Of a stretch of 64,000 bases of DNA, positions 43,021-54,680 are shown piece after piece; position 1 is the first letter of the stretch; each line of letters starts with the position of its first letter. The translations under genes and the position numbers were made by a program. The notes below the pieces were generated by a model. The model was not told the origin of the DNA, ran no database searches, and was given only the letters and a program-made list of their open reading frames with translations. The stretch comes from Phymorhynchus buccinoides (taxonomy: Eukaryota > Mollusca > Gastropoda > Neogastropoda > Raphitomidae). Location of the stretch: the NCBI GenBank assembly GCA_017654935.2, contig CM065710.1, positions 12,718,782-12,782,781 of the forward strand, in the 5' to 3' direction.

Positions 43021-45690
43021 TATTCATGTGTGTGTTTATCAAATTTGAGTTTAGAATCAAATATGACTCCTAAGTCTTTTTCATCTGAACAGGTTTCCAA
43101 AACATATTTAGCTGAACCGTGGGAAATTTCATAAGTTTCATTTTGATTGTCATAGCCCACATGCATGACTTTGCACTTTCCTGCATTAAAATAGAGATTC
43201 CACTTTTCTGACCATTCTATAAGTTTTCTAATCTATGTCATTTTGTATTATGTCTAAATGTTTAGAACAGTTGTAAAGTTTGGCCATCATTTAATTCAAT
43301 GCTTTAGTGATAACGATACACAATTGCCTTCAATTTCGAGCAATCGTTTGGTCTGTACATTTGAAAAGTGGGTGTAAAAAAGTGATTTCCCAAAGTCAGG
43401 ATCACTAGACCTGGGCAATGATGCTCCCAAAAGTTCAGTAACGTGTATCCGCCAATGTTAGCATCGACGCATAGTTCATTGAGTTAACCAGGGTGGCAAG
43501 ATCCTTTGTGGAATCTGCCTTTTAGGAAATAGAGGTGCTGGGCATCCCTGGTAGGTTCCCAGTTGCTGCTCACTATGCGATCCAGCTTTTAGGAGAAGTT
43601 CTCAATTCGTTGAGATCGGCACTGAATGCTGGCCAGGCCATTCCTTGAATCTAACTGCTGCAACAAGTCGTTGAAAGCCTTCCTGTGGCGAGCGTTGTCA
43701 ATCCTGGTAGTAAAATCGGCCATCCCATCTGCTAAGTGTAGGCACAGGTCATACGGTCGAACGATCTCATCCCGGTATCGGAGGCCAGTCAGGTTCTGTG
43801 TACATGATACAAGGGTGTTCTGTGGTGAAGGCTGAAGGCCCCCCAGACCATTACAGAACCTCGAACAAAGGCCACCTTTTCTTGGACACATCAATAAAGC
43901 GTTCCCATGGGCGCCTCCAGACCCTCAGTCGGCCGGCGTTGTGGTTCAGGGTCCCGTGATTCATTCTTGAACAGGACCTGTTTATAAATGACGTGTCCAC
44001 CTCACTGCCGTTTTCAGAAGGCGCGGCGAGCTTCCCCTGGAGTTAAGCGTAAACTTACATGGGCGACGATAACGGAGGTTAACCCAGGAAGGCGGTTGTA
44101 TGGTCTGCTGGCTGATGTTGATGTTAGTAGCCACCCTCAGCTACTTCGAATGATGCTGGAAGAGGCTGTTCTTGTCTGGGCTTGTCGTTCAATGAGACGA
44201 TCTTCACGTGGACTTGTCTTCTTCGGTCGACCAGATCTGCATCTTTCATGGACCCTATTAGTGGCTGTGAGGCGTTGAATCAGTCTGACAAGTGAGCATC
44301 ATGGACACCTGAAGTCTCATGGCCACTTCTCGCTTGGGATCTCATCTTGAATACAGGCAACAGCTCGTCCCCTATCCAACTTGTTCAATTTTCGTCGTTA
44401 AGGCATTGTTTATCAGGCCTAATACTGGTGGTATGTCTTCTTATAAGTTGTGAGAAAGCCAAGCAAGAGACAGCATCTCACACATAAACAGTAGTGAGGC
44501 ACGTGCATAATGGTTTTTCCATCTGGCTTGTGCAATGTGTTCATGCAGAACTATCCAAAACAAGGTCCTTTTTCAAAAGTTTCCGCTTTTTCTTTTGCTG
44601 CCAAGCTCAGTACTAGAGAATCCCTGTGCAATGTTTCCACTGACACAAGGCCGCCCACTTACAGCTGCACAAGAACATAACAATTTGGCTTGACTGAGAA
44701 GTGTAACAGCAGCGAACGGAGTTTATTGCGCACCTGTTTTCCCATAGTGATCCTTCCTTTGTGAGTTTCTATGTCATTTTGTATTATGTCTGAATGTTTA
44801 GAACAGTTGTAAAGTTTGGTATCGTCTGCAAATATCTTACAGATTGATAAAAATTGTAAAAAGTATTGGCCCTAGGATACTACCCTGGGGAATGCCCGAT
44901 AAAACGTCAATGTTAGATGATAGTTTTGCCCTAACCCGCACTTTTTGTGATCTGCCTTTTAGGAAATGTCTTACCCACCTTAGTATGTTCCCAGTTATGC
45001 CATACGCCTGTAGTTTTAGGAGAAGTCTTTCGTGCGGCACAGACAACAAAGGCCTTCCTATCACGATCTAAGTATACAATATCGAAAGCCTCCTTGTCTT
45101 CGGTTCCAACAGTTTAGTAAAATCGTAGCATCACATCTAATAGCTGGGTCATACAAGAACGCCCTGCCCTGAATTCATTGTTTGGCAGTCTGTATACAGA
45201 TCATAATTGTCATGTGTTTAACAATTGCGTCACGAACAAACTGTTCTGAAATTTTACATGTTATACACTGAGGCTCACAGTCATGTAATTTCACCGTATC
45301 TGTTCTTGTTCCTTTTTTATAAATGGCTATAACCTCTGCCGTTTTCCAATCTACTGGGAGTTCCCCTGATTCTAAACTTTTATTGAATAAAATTGTTAAA
45401 GGAAGTGCTAGTTCTGTATGTATTTCTTTTAGTACTCTGGCTGGGACCTTATCTGGTTTGACCCCTGGGCTTTGTTCACATCTAAGTGCTTAAGTTTATT
45501 CTTTATAGCTTCTGGTGTAAGAACGGATGTCTGTACAGTACTGGTGATTCATCTTTAATTTGAGCAGGAAATCTGTATTTTCTTTAGTGAAAACACTAGC
45601 ACTTTAATCATTCAAAACGTTAGGTTTATCCTGGTCAGCTGTGACTATGTCTCCCTGATTACCTTTTATGATAAACTGATCTCAGGTCAG
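43021..45690 (-). mobile_element. CR1-like LINE with reverse-transcriptase remnants, interrupted
   Basis: Minus-strand frames in order: FNKSLESGELPVDWKTAEVI and YKKGTRTDT near 45420-45310; HERLLLKLQAYGITGNILRW, GIPQGSILGPILFTIFIN near 45035-44850; catalytic FADDT near 44825; then, beyond an insertion, EWSEKWNLYFNAGKCKVMHV and DLGVIFDSKLKFDKHTHE to 43021. Several frameshifts and stops: a pseudogene. The interruption 43285-44768 is flanked by a 52-bp direct repeat of LINE sequence. Confidence 0.85.
43430..44300 (-). pseudogene. Decayed Tc1-type transposase inside the LINE
   Basis: Minus strand from about 44270: a helix-turn-helix-like stretch (ERQARTRTASSSIIRSE), a middle region with LFKNESRDPEPQRRPTEG, the NLTGLRYRDEIVRPYDL and RIDNARHRKAFNDLLQQ blocks, and a C-terminal LNELCVDANIGGY. 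This is the order of Tc1/mariner transposases (inferred from family knowledge). Multiple frameshifts and stops; catalytic DDE residues are not all identifiable. No terminal inverted repeats were found. Confidence 0.75.
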
Positions 45691-46050
45691 GTCAGGTCAG
45701 GTATTTGGACGACCAGGCCTTGCAGCCTCTCAATGCGTTCTTCCTTTTGGGAGTGTTTGGCAATTGCTGTGGCGGTTTTTTAGCATCCATATTGATGCAC
45801 TAAATCATGGATGTACTTTAACAGGGCAATTTTTGGATCACTGTCTAGGAGGTTTTTGAATTTGTTAGTATCTGAGGCCAGTTTAGTATGTGCAGGGAGG
45901 TTGTTCCTGATATTGGGTGACTCTGTTAGAAAGAAAAGTTTTTTTCTAATGTTAGTTCTGCTGTACCTGGTTAGGATCTTAAGTTCACTATTACGGGTTC
46001 TTATTTCGTTAGACAAGTGAAACAAGCCTTTGTTAGTATTGTCAGTGCCT
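45682..46050 (-). mobile_element. CR1-like LINE 3-prime end
   Basis: Minus-strand frame 46025-45780 encodes LTRYSRTNIRKKLFFLTE, NNLPAHTKLASDTNKFKNLL, typical of the end of CR1-like ORF2. It is followed by GCAAGGCCTGGTCGTCC and a (CCTGA)n tail. (AGGTC)n at 22000-22020 beside CTCGCGGCCTCTCAAG suggests the same family there. Confidence 0.75.
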
Positions 46051-46089
46051 TAGAAGTAGTAGTAGTAACTAGTAGGGGTAGGGACTAAA

Positions 46090-47290
46090 TAACGTCAAGC
46101 CCAGGCAGTCCCATCAATCATCAATTTTTATTTTGTATCTTTGATCAAGGTGTAATCGGTTGAATTTTCCTATCATACAATTTTAATCAATGCTTCTAAA
46201 TATATTTATAAATTTTGGATGACAATCTAGTGATTTTTGAATGTATTAGTATTGGGTGCACCTTTTAGGTCCAAAGGTAAATCATTCCATAGGTTAGCAA
46301 TTCTGTTAGTAAAACAATATTTTTTAATGTTAGTGTTATATCGCTTAATGAAAACCTTACCATATGAATTCCTTGTTATATCATATTGTACAGATTTAAA
46401 GAAATCATCCCATGACAAATCAACATGACCATTAAATATTTTATATGTGTTAAATAATCCAGAATCAGGTCTCCCCTGACTCTTCTACCTTTAAGGGAAT
46501 AGAGATTAAGATAAAGAAGTCTGTTTTCATAAGTCATATTTCTGCATTTTTTAACAAGCTTTGAAGCCCTTCGTTGAACTTTTTCAATAGCTACTGATTG
46601 ATATTTATATTTAGGATACCATATATTGAGCCATACTCTAAATGTGGCCTTACTAGTGCTTTATATAGTTTGGTAAATATGTCATAATCAATATTAATAA
46701 ATGTTCTTTTAATTAACCCTATCATTTTATTCGCTTTATTTACGCAGCTTTGAATATGTGCATCAAAAGATAAATCTTTATCAAATATAACTCCCAAATC
46801 CTTCTCCTTCTCACATGTTATTAATGAAACGGGGACATCGTTCTTAGTCATAGTATAATCTTTGTTTGGATTTTTCCTACCAGCATGCATAATCTTGCAT
46901 TTATCTGTATTAAAATATAAATTCCATTTAGTAGTCCAGTCCTGTAGTTTGTTCAAATCTTGCTGAAGTAATTTACAGTTACATGATTTGTTAAACATTT
47001 TTGCATCATCAGCAAATATTTTACATGGAGATTCTACACACTCAGGAAGATCATTACTAAAAATAGTAAAGAGAATGGGTCCAAGTATGCTACCCTGAGG
47101 GATTCCACCGAGTACATTGGCTACAAATGAATATTTGTCGCCTTGAAGAATCTTGTAAACTTTTATCAAATCTCCCCTTAGTCTTCTGTATTGGCAAGTC
47201 TAATTTACTTAGCCTGTCCTCATAATCCAAATTTTTCATGGATTTTATCAGTTTGGTTGCTCTCCTCTGTACCTTCTTCACAACTCCAAG
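46090..47290 (-). mobile_element. CR1-like LINE fragment, permuted order
   Basis: From right to left on the minus strand: KVQRRATKLIKSMKNLDYED (C-terminal type, 47281-47200), then GGIPQGSILGPILFTIFSND (47120-47050), FADDAKMF (47015), DWTTKWNLYFNTDKCKIMHA, KDLGVIFDKDLSFDAHIQSC, ALVRPHLEYGS (46640), and after a frameshift ITRNSYGKVFIKRYNTNIKK (46380). A C-terminal segment upstream of the RT core is out of order for one element. Two copies of one family appear joined. Confidence 0.8.
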
Positions 47291-47470
47291 TCAGCATTCA
47301 TACATGTGGCGATGTGCAACACGAAACTCCATAACGAGGCTGAAAGGGGGAGCGTCGATTTACTCAAAAGGACCAAAAACAAGCAAAAGGACCCCAAAGG
47401 GACACCACTAGTACGTCAGTCTCAGCTGAATGTATGTACAAGCGTGCATGTGTGCATGACGGTGCATGTA
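47291..47470. other. Short intergenic, no gene seen
   Basis: Unassigned sequence before the GT tract. Confidence 0.4.
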
Positions 47471-47473
47471 TGT

Positions 47474-47663
<190 letters not shown>

Positions 47664-47884
47664 ACTTGAAAGGTGGACCACCGGAAAGATGAGGAAGGTG
47701 CACATGATGTGCGTGTACACACACACGTGACACAACAACAACACGTACTTGAACAACAACGTATACCAAATCAAAGCGCGCACACACGTTACCATTCATA
47801 GCGAATTCAAACAAAAACGCAATACCAAAGCGAACACACACGGATGACATAAATGGAACATAGCAGAAACAGACCTAATGGCAA

Positions 47885-49240
47885 GAGAGAGAGAGAAAAG
47901 AAAGAGAGCGGAGCTTTAATGACGGGGGAACAGGTGGGTTTTGAGGTTAGCTTTGAAAGCAGAGAGGGTCGGTCGCTGACGGAGGGAGAGAGGAAGTTTG
48001 TTCCAGGAGGTCGGTCCTGAGACAGCAAAAGAGCGCCGACCAACAGTTGAAATTATACCTAGGGATCTGGAGAGAAAGAGGGTCAGAAACTGAACGTAAA
48101 GTGCGAGCTGGCGTGTAGATGGAAATATTGTCGCAGAGGTCAGATGGAGCAGCTTTATGGATAGATTTATAGCAAAGTGTGTTTAATTTATACTCATATC
48201 TGTCTGCGACAGGAAGCCAGTGCAAAGAACGCAGAAGAGGGCTAACATGATCGAACTTTTTCTTCCTAAGGACAAGATGAGCAGCCGCGGCATACATGTG
48301 TTTTTAATACGCTGGAGACAAGATAGAGAAGAGACTGATAGGCCAGAAAGGAGAGCATTACAGAAGTCAATACGAGATAGGATGAGGGAAGTAACAAGCT
48401 GTGGCTTCATCTGAGAGGTACTTACGAATATAGCCAATGCGACGAATTTGATAGTAGCAGGACTGACAGGTCTGAGTCAAGAAACTCTGCATGGAAAGAG
48501 TATTGTCCAAAGTGACACCTAAGTTTTTGACTGAGTCTGAGAGGGGAATGATATTGTTACCCAGTTAGATTGACTCTATGGAAACAGAGGCTAGTGGGTT
48601 TTTTGTCCCTACAAGCATTGCTTCGGTTTTTTCACCATTTAATTGAAATTGAATAAATATAGCAGTTGTTACTTTCTGTACGCCGAATGAAATCTAGATC
48701 TTCAGGGGTTGTACTGTTTTGGAGTTGTGAGTCATCTGCATAGAAGTGATGTTTCATGTTGTGCTGGTCGATGACATTGGCAAGAGGTGACGTATACAAA
48801 GTAAACAAGACAGGACCAAGCACAGACCCCTGGGGGACTCCACAAGAAAGCCTAACCTGTTCGGACTGACGACCATTGACCATAACTGATTGAAAACGAT
48901 CAGAAAGGTAAGAGGAAAACCAAAAAGAGCAGGGCCCTTAATTCCAAAAAAGTATGTTCAAGACGAGACAGAAGAATGGACTGGAGTGGTCTATGGTATC
49001 AAATGCAGCAGAGAGATCAAGAAATGTCAAAAGAGAGATTTGACCAGCATCAGAAGCAAGTAGGAGGTCATTGACGATTTGAACAAGGGCTGTTTCAGTA
49101 CTGTGGTTGGCTCTATAGGCAGACTGATAAGGATGATGAAGATTGTTTGAGGATATATGATCGTTAAGTTTTTTTCAGAACAGTTTTCTCTAGGAGTTTG
49201 GAGAGAAAAGGGAGGTTAGACGATACAGGTCTGTAGTTTT
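47885..49240 (-). mobile_element. L2-like LINE fragment with RT domain
   Basis: Minus strand: NYRPVSSNLPFLSKLLEKTV (49235-49165), LLTFLDLSAAFDTIDH (about 49030-48980), RLSCGVPQGSVLGPVLF (about 48860-48810), catalytic FYADDSQLQ (about 48755-48730), LSRIDFCNALLSGL (about 48380), LRSLHWLPVADRYEYKL (about 48230), IYTPARTLRS (about 48120). This is the longest contiguous RT in the window but several frameshifts disable it. The ORF is cut at its 5-prime side by the (CA)n tract. Confidence 0.85.
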
Positions 49241-49241
49241 C

Positions 49242-49590
<349 letters not shown>

Positions 49591-49604
49591 TTTGGTATAT
49601 AGTG

Positions 49605-49640
49605 TTTGGTATTTTATAGTCACAGAGGCGTCTGTGAATT
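49605..49640 (-). mobile_element. tRNA-SINE 3-prime end fragment
   Basis: GGTATTTTATAGTCACAGAG and GCGTCTGTGAAT, the SINE tail; an inverted partner is at 49893-49940 (GAGACGCCTCTGTGGCTATA, then CCTAATACC repeats). Confidence 0.7.
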
Positions 49641-49666
49641 GTGGATTGTGAATTGTGGATTGGATT

Positions 49667-49797
<131 letters not shown>

Positions 49798-49940
49798 AGT
49801 AATTTCTTGTGTTTTGATGACTGTCATACTCATAATGCATTTGTTTAGATTTATTTATTTTTCTTCCTACACAATGTAAAATATCAAAGAGACGCCTCTG
49901 TGGCTATAAAGTACCTAATACCTTATACCTAATAATGCCT

Positions 49941-50749
49941 AATACCTATTTCCTGATTCTTGTTAATTCAATTTATATTAGTTCATATGATTACTGTGCT
50001 GTGTGCGAGGTTGGTGGTGGGTGGGGGAGGGGGGATGGGTGTATGAATGTGTAGTTTTTGTGTGTGTTTTTTCCCTTGTTGCTTTTGTTCATTAATTGAA
50101 GTTTTAGTTTTAATTATGCTTTTCTTCTTTTGTTTTGAGGGCAATATGTAAACAAGCCCATTGTGTGCTTATTCTTTTTCCTCAATAAACAAATGTTTGA
50201 AATGTTTCTAAAACAAATGTTTCGACTCTCTCTCGGTGACAATCCCACTTTTGCGCCTGTTTTGAAACTGTGGACTCTCTCCGAAAATGTTTCGTCAAAG
50301 GGAACTAATCTAGGCATTACACTGTGTGCTAAGACTAACTTCCCTTTAACTCACTTTCCCTCATTTCCGGTTGGAGCTGTTAGCAGACGCTTGAGACAGT
50401 GCTCAGACAACATAACAACACAAAATTACAATGCATATTTAAGGTAAAATACAAATAATTCTCACGCAATGTAACAATTGGCATCATGTGTCCTTTTTCT
50501 TGAGGTATAGATGGTTCATCTGGCGAAATCCCAGGTTTATCAAGTAGATTGCGACATTTATTTGACATTTGTCAGTGAATGACTGAGTGCTGACTGATTC
50601 TGATTCAGTACAATGAAATCACAATCAATCAATGTCACTCATTCATTGTCACTGTTCAAATCAAATTACTCAATGAATTAATGAGTGATTAAAAAAGTGT
50701 GAAACACTTCTTTCTGTGTGTAAGTTTTAACCAGTTGAGTTTTGTTTTA
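49941..50749. other. Intergenic, no gene seen
   Basis: Unassigned; 50560-50690 has repeated TCAATGA/ATTCATTG motifs. No domain-bearing frame. Confidence 0.4.
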
Positions 50750-51465
50750 ATAATCCTTAGAGTTAGAGCTGCAGTGGACCCCACTCGCCAACAGAAGGCG
50801 CACATCCAGACTGACAACCTTCTTTAAGTTCCACCACTCAACACCCCATACAGCCCATCCCTCCACCCACCAAGACAGAGTTTAATAAACATTGGAGGCG
50901 GTCCAGCGTAGGGCAGCACGATTTGTGACCAATCAGTACAGGCCTACATCAAGTGTGAGCACCATGATCGAGAACCTGGGCTGGGAATCACTGGAGAGCA
51001 GACGGCAGAGGACCAGGCTCTCCACGCTGCACAAAATCAGCACAGACGCTGTACACTGCCCAAATCTGCAAGCCAAGCTGGTGCCTCTTCCATCTCGGCA
51101 AAGGCGTGGACACCACCTGCAGTTCCAGCGAATCCAGTGCCGCACTAAGTACAGGTCAAACTCGTTCCCCCCAAGGACCATCAGGGAGTGGAACGAGCTG
51201 CGGCAGGACTCCATCGCAGCCTTCACTGCTGGCGTGCATGGCACGTCGGGACTGCAGGCTGACCAGTAGCTCATCAGTCTTGCCCCCCCCCCTCCCTTCC
51301 GCCGTCCTTGCTTCTCCCTTACCCACTCCCATCCCTATTTTTTGTTGTCACACCACCACTGCCAACGGAAATTTGAACACCACCGGAACCCCTCTTTTTC
51401 AGTCTTTTTTTTCTTCAAAAGGTGCCAGAATGGTCAGCTCATTGACCGTGGGCCCTCAAGAGAAG
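50750..51465 (+). mobile_element. CR1-like LINE 3-prime fragment with (GAA)-type tail
   Basis: Frame 50892-51269: EAVQRRAARFVTNQYRPTSS, NLGWESLESRRQRTRLS, RRGHHLQFQRIQCRTKYRSN, SFPPRTIREWNELRQDS. This is the diagnostic C-terminus of CR1-like ORF2. A C-rich UTR follows, then GGTGCCAGAATGGTCAGCTC, GTGGGCCCTCAAGAGAAG. 125 codons remain open. Confidence 0.88.
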
Positions 51466-51690
51466 ATGAAGCAGTTAATGCAAAGTCATTAAATTCGTTC
51501 AAAAATAACATAGACAAGTTTTTCCAAAACAAAATGTATTCAGTTAATATACAGATTTAAATGACTAAAGCACAGATGCCGTAGTAGTCATCAGTGAATG
51601 AAGCCAAACCAAACAAAAATCAAAAACATATTTAATTTAGAGGACAAAAGGCTAAGCAAAATAGCCTATAGTGCCATTTATGCTATGCTA
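51466..51690 (+). mobile_element. Second CR1-like LINE 3-prime fragment
   Basis: LNSFKNNIDKFFQNKMYSVN then a UTR with GAGGACAAAAGGCTAAGC, CCTATAGTGCCAT and a (TATGC)n tail. Joined directly to the previous element. Same family as 20845-21070. Confidence 0.7.
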
Positions 51691-51704
51691 TGCTAAGACA
51701 AACG

Positions 51705-51860
51705 AGTAAGTCCCACCAAGCATCATACCTCCTCCCCTCTTGCAAAACCAGCTACAGAAAGTTTTCCTTTTTTCCACGGACCATCTCTGAGTGGAACTCC
51801 CTCCCACCTGAGGCAGTATCATCGGCCTCGGTGGAGAGCTTCAAGTCCCGGATCTAAACA
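51705..51860 (+). mobile_element. Third CR1-like LINE 3-prime fragment
   Basis: Encodes SFPFFPRTISEWNSLPPEAV, SSASVESFKSRI and a stop at about 51857. The C-rich 3-prime UTR leads directly into the 56-bp satellite. Confidence 0.8.
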
Positions 51861-51924
51861 AGCGCCCCTCCCCTCCCCCCCTCCCACCCACCCACCCCAA
51901 TCCCCAATCCCCCTCCCTTCCTCT

Positions 51925-54227
51925 TGACCCTGCCCCACTCATTCCCCCCCAGTATTCCCCAATTGCTTCCAACTTGTCCATCTTTCCCCACTCATTTCCC
52001 CCCAGTATTCCCCAATCCTACTTCCAACTTGTCCCATCTTTCCCCACTCATTTCCCCCCAGTATTCCCCAATCCTACTTCCAACTTGTCCCATCTTTCCC
52101 CACTCATTTCCCCCCAGTATTCCCCAATCCTGCTTCCAACTTGTCCCATCTTTCCCCACTCATTTCCCCCCAGTATTCCCCAATCCTACTTCCAACTTGT
52201 CCCATCTTTCCCCACTCATTTCCCCCCAGTATTCCCCAATCCTACTTCCAACTTGTCCCATCTTTCCCCACTCATTTCCCCCAGTATTCCCCAATCCTGC
52301 TTCCAACTTGTCCCATCTTTCCCCACTCATTCCCCCCCAGTATTCCCCAATCCTGCTTCCAACTTGTCCCATCTTTCCCCACTCATTTCCCCCCAGTATT
52401 CCCCAATCCTGCTTCCAACTTGTCCCATCTTTCCCCACTCATTTCCCCCCAGTATTCCCCAATCCTGCTTCCAACTTGTCTCTTTCCCCACTCATTTCCC
52501 CCCAGTATTCCCCAATCCTACTTCCAACTTGTCCCATCTTTCCCCACTCATTTCCCCCCAGTATTCCCCAATCCTGCTTCCAACTTGTCCCATCTTTCCC
52601 CACTCATTCCCCCCCAGTATTCCCCAATCCTGCTTCCAACTTGTCCCATCTTTCCCCACTCATTTCCCCCCAGTATTCCCCAATCCTGCTTCCAACTTGT
52701 CCCATCTTTCCCCACTCATTTCCCCCCAGTATTCCCCAATCCTACTTCCAACTTGTCCCATCTTTCCCCACTCATTTCCCCCCAGTATTCTCCAATCCTA
52801 CTTCCAACTTGTCCCATCTTTCCCCACTCATTTCCCCCCAGTATTCCCCAATCCTGCTTCCAACTTGTCCCATCTTTCCCCACTCATTTCCCCCCAGTAT
52901 TCCCCAATCCTACTTCCAACTTGTCCCATCTTTCCCCACTCATTTCCCCCCAGTATTCCCCAATCCTGCTTCCAACTTGTCCCATCTTTCCCCACTCATT
53001 TCCCCCCAGTATTCCCCAATCCTGCTTCCAACTTGTCCCATCTTTCCCCACTCATTTACCCCCAGTATTCCCCAATCCTGCTTCCAACTTGTCCCATCTT
53101 TCCCCACTCATTTCCCCCCAGTATTCCCCAATCCTGCTTCCAACTTGTCCCATCTTTCCCCACTCATTTCCCCCCAGTATTCCCCAATCCTACTTCCAAC
53201 TTGTCCCATCTTTCCCCACTCATTTCCCCCCAGTATTCCCCAATCCTGCTTCCAACTTGTCCCATCTTTCCCCACTCATTTCCCCCCAGTATTCCCCAAT
53301 CCTACTTCCAACTTGTCCCATCTTTCCCCACTCATTTCCCCCCAGTATTCCCCAATCCTGCTTCCAACTTGTCCCATCTTTCCCCACTCATTTCCCCCCA
53401 GTATTCCCCAATCCTGCTTCCAACTTGTCCCATCTTTCCCCACTCATTTCCCCCCAGTATTCCCCAATCCTGCTTCCAACTTGTCCCATCTTTCCCCACT
53501 CATTTCCCCCCAGTATTCCCCAATCCTGCTTCCAACTTGTCCCATCTTTCCCCACTCATTTCCCCCCCAGTATTCCCCAATCCTGCTTCCAACTTGTCCC
53601 ATCTTTCCCCACTCATTTCCCCCCAGTATTCCCCAATCCTACTTCCAACTTGTCCCATCTTTCCCCACTCATTTCCCCCCAGTATTCCCCAATCCTGCTT
53701 CCAACTTGTCCCATCTTTCCCCACTCATTTCCCCCCAGTATTCCCCAATCCTGCTTCCAACTTGTCCCATCTTTCCCCACTCATTTCCCCCCAGTATTCC
53801 CCAATCCTACTTCCAACTTGTCCCATCTTTCCCCACTCATTTCCCCCCAGTATTCCCCAATCCTACTTCCAACTTGTCCCATCTTTCCCCACTCATTTCC
53901 CCCCAGTATTCCCCAATCCTACTTCCAACTTGTCCCATCTTTCCCCACTCATTTCCCCCCAGTATTCCCCAATCCTACTTCCAACTTGTCCCATCTTTCC
54001 CCACTCATTTCCCCCCAGTATTCCCCAATCCTACTTCCAACTTGTCCCATCTTTCCCCACTCATTTCCCCCCAGTATTCTCCAATCCTACTTCCAACTTG
54101 TCCCATCTTTCCCCACTCATTTCCCCCCAGTATTCCCCAATCCTACTTCCAACTTGTCCCATCTTTCCCCACTCATTTCCCCCCAGTATTCCCCAATCCT
54201 ACTTCCAACTTGTCCCATCTTTCTCCC
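51925..54227 (+). repeat. 56-bp satellite, about 41 copies
   Basis: Constant 56-base period (for example CAGTATTC at 52003 and 52059). Unit parts: CCCCAGTATTCCCCAATCCT, ACTTCCAACTTGTCCCATC, TTTCCCCACTCATTTCC. The main variation is A or G at CCTRCTTCC. Since 56 is not a multiple of three and the unit has no stops, all three plus frames stay open for about 770 codons and encode the same 56-residue repeat out of phase. Translation is not supported. Confidence 0.97.
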
Positions 54228-54235
54228 AGCCATTC

Positions 54236-54680
54236 ATGATTCAAGCCGATCATCTGGGCAGCCAAGGAAATTATTACTGTGTACAGATTATCTTATCTCT
54301 ATTGATTTGTCATGGGATACATTTTTTGAATCACCACAGTATAATCTAACAAGAAATTCTGATGGGAAGATATTTATCAAAAGGTGTAATACTAATATTA
54401 GAAAAAATGTTTTCAGTAACAGAGTTGCTAACATGTGGAATGAATAAAAATTTCCTTTTGAGTTAAAAATGTGCACCAAATACTAACATCTTCAAAAATC
54501 GTCTTGATGAATTTCCAAAATTTATTAGTATATTTAGAAGCTTTGATTAATTTATTTTATAGCAAATTTTTTTAGCCGTATAAACCTTGACCTATATAAT
54601 ACCTGCCAAAGTTTAAAACGATGGGACTCCTAAAAAGCCTCACGGCTTGTTCTGTCCCTAACTACTACTACTACTACTTA
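54236..54680 (+). mobile_element. CR1-like LINE 3-prime fragment
   Basis: Encodes DLSWDTFFESPQYNLTRNSD, GKIFIKRCNTNIRKNVFSNR, VANMWNE, closely matching the minus-strand end of the LINE at 46380-46230. Ends CCTCACGGCTTGTTCTGTCC and (ACT)n. Confidence 0.8.
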
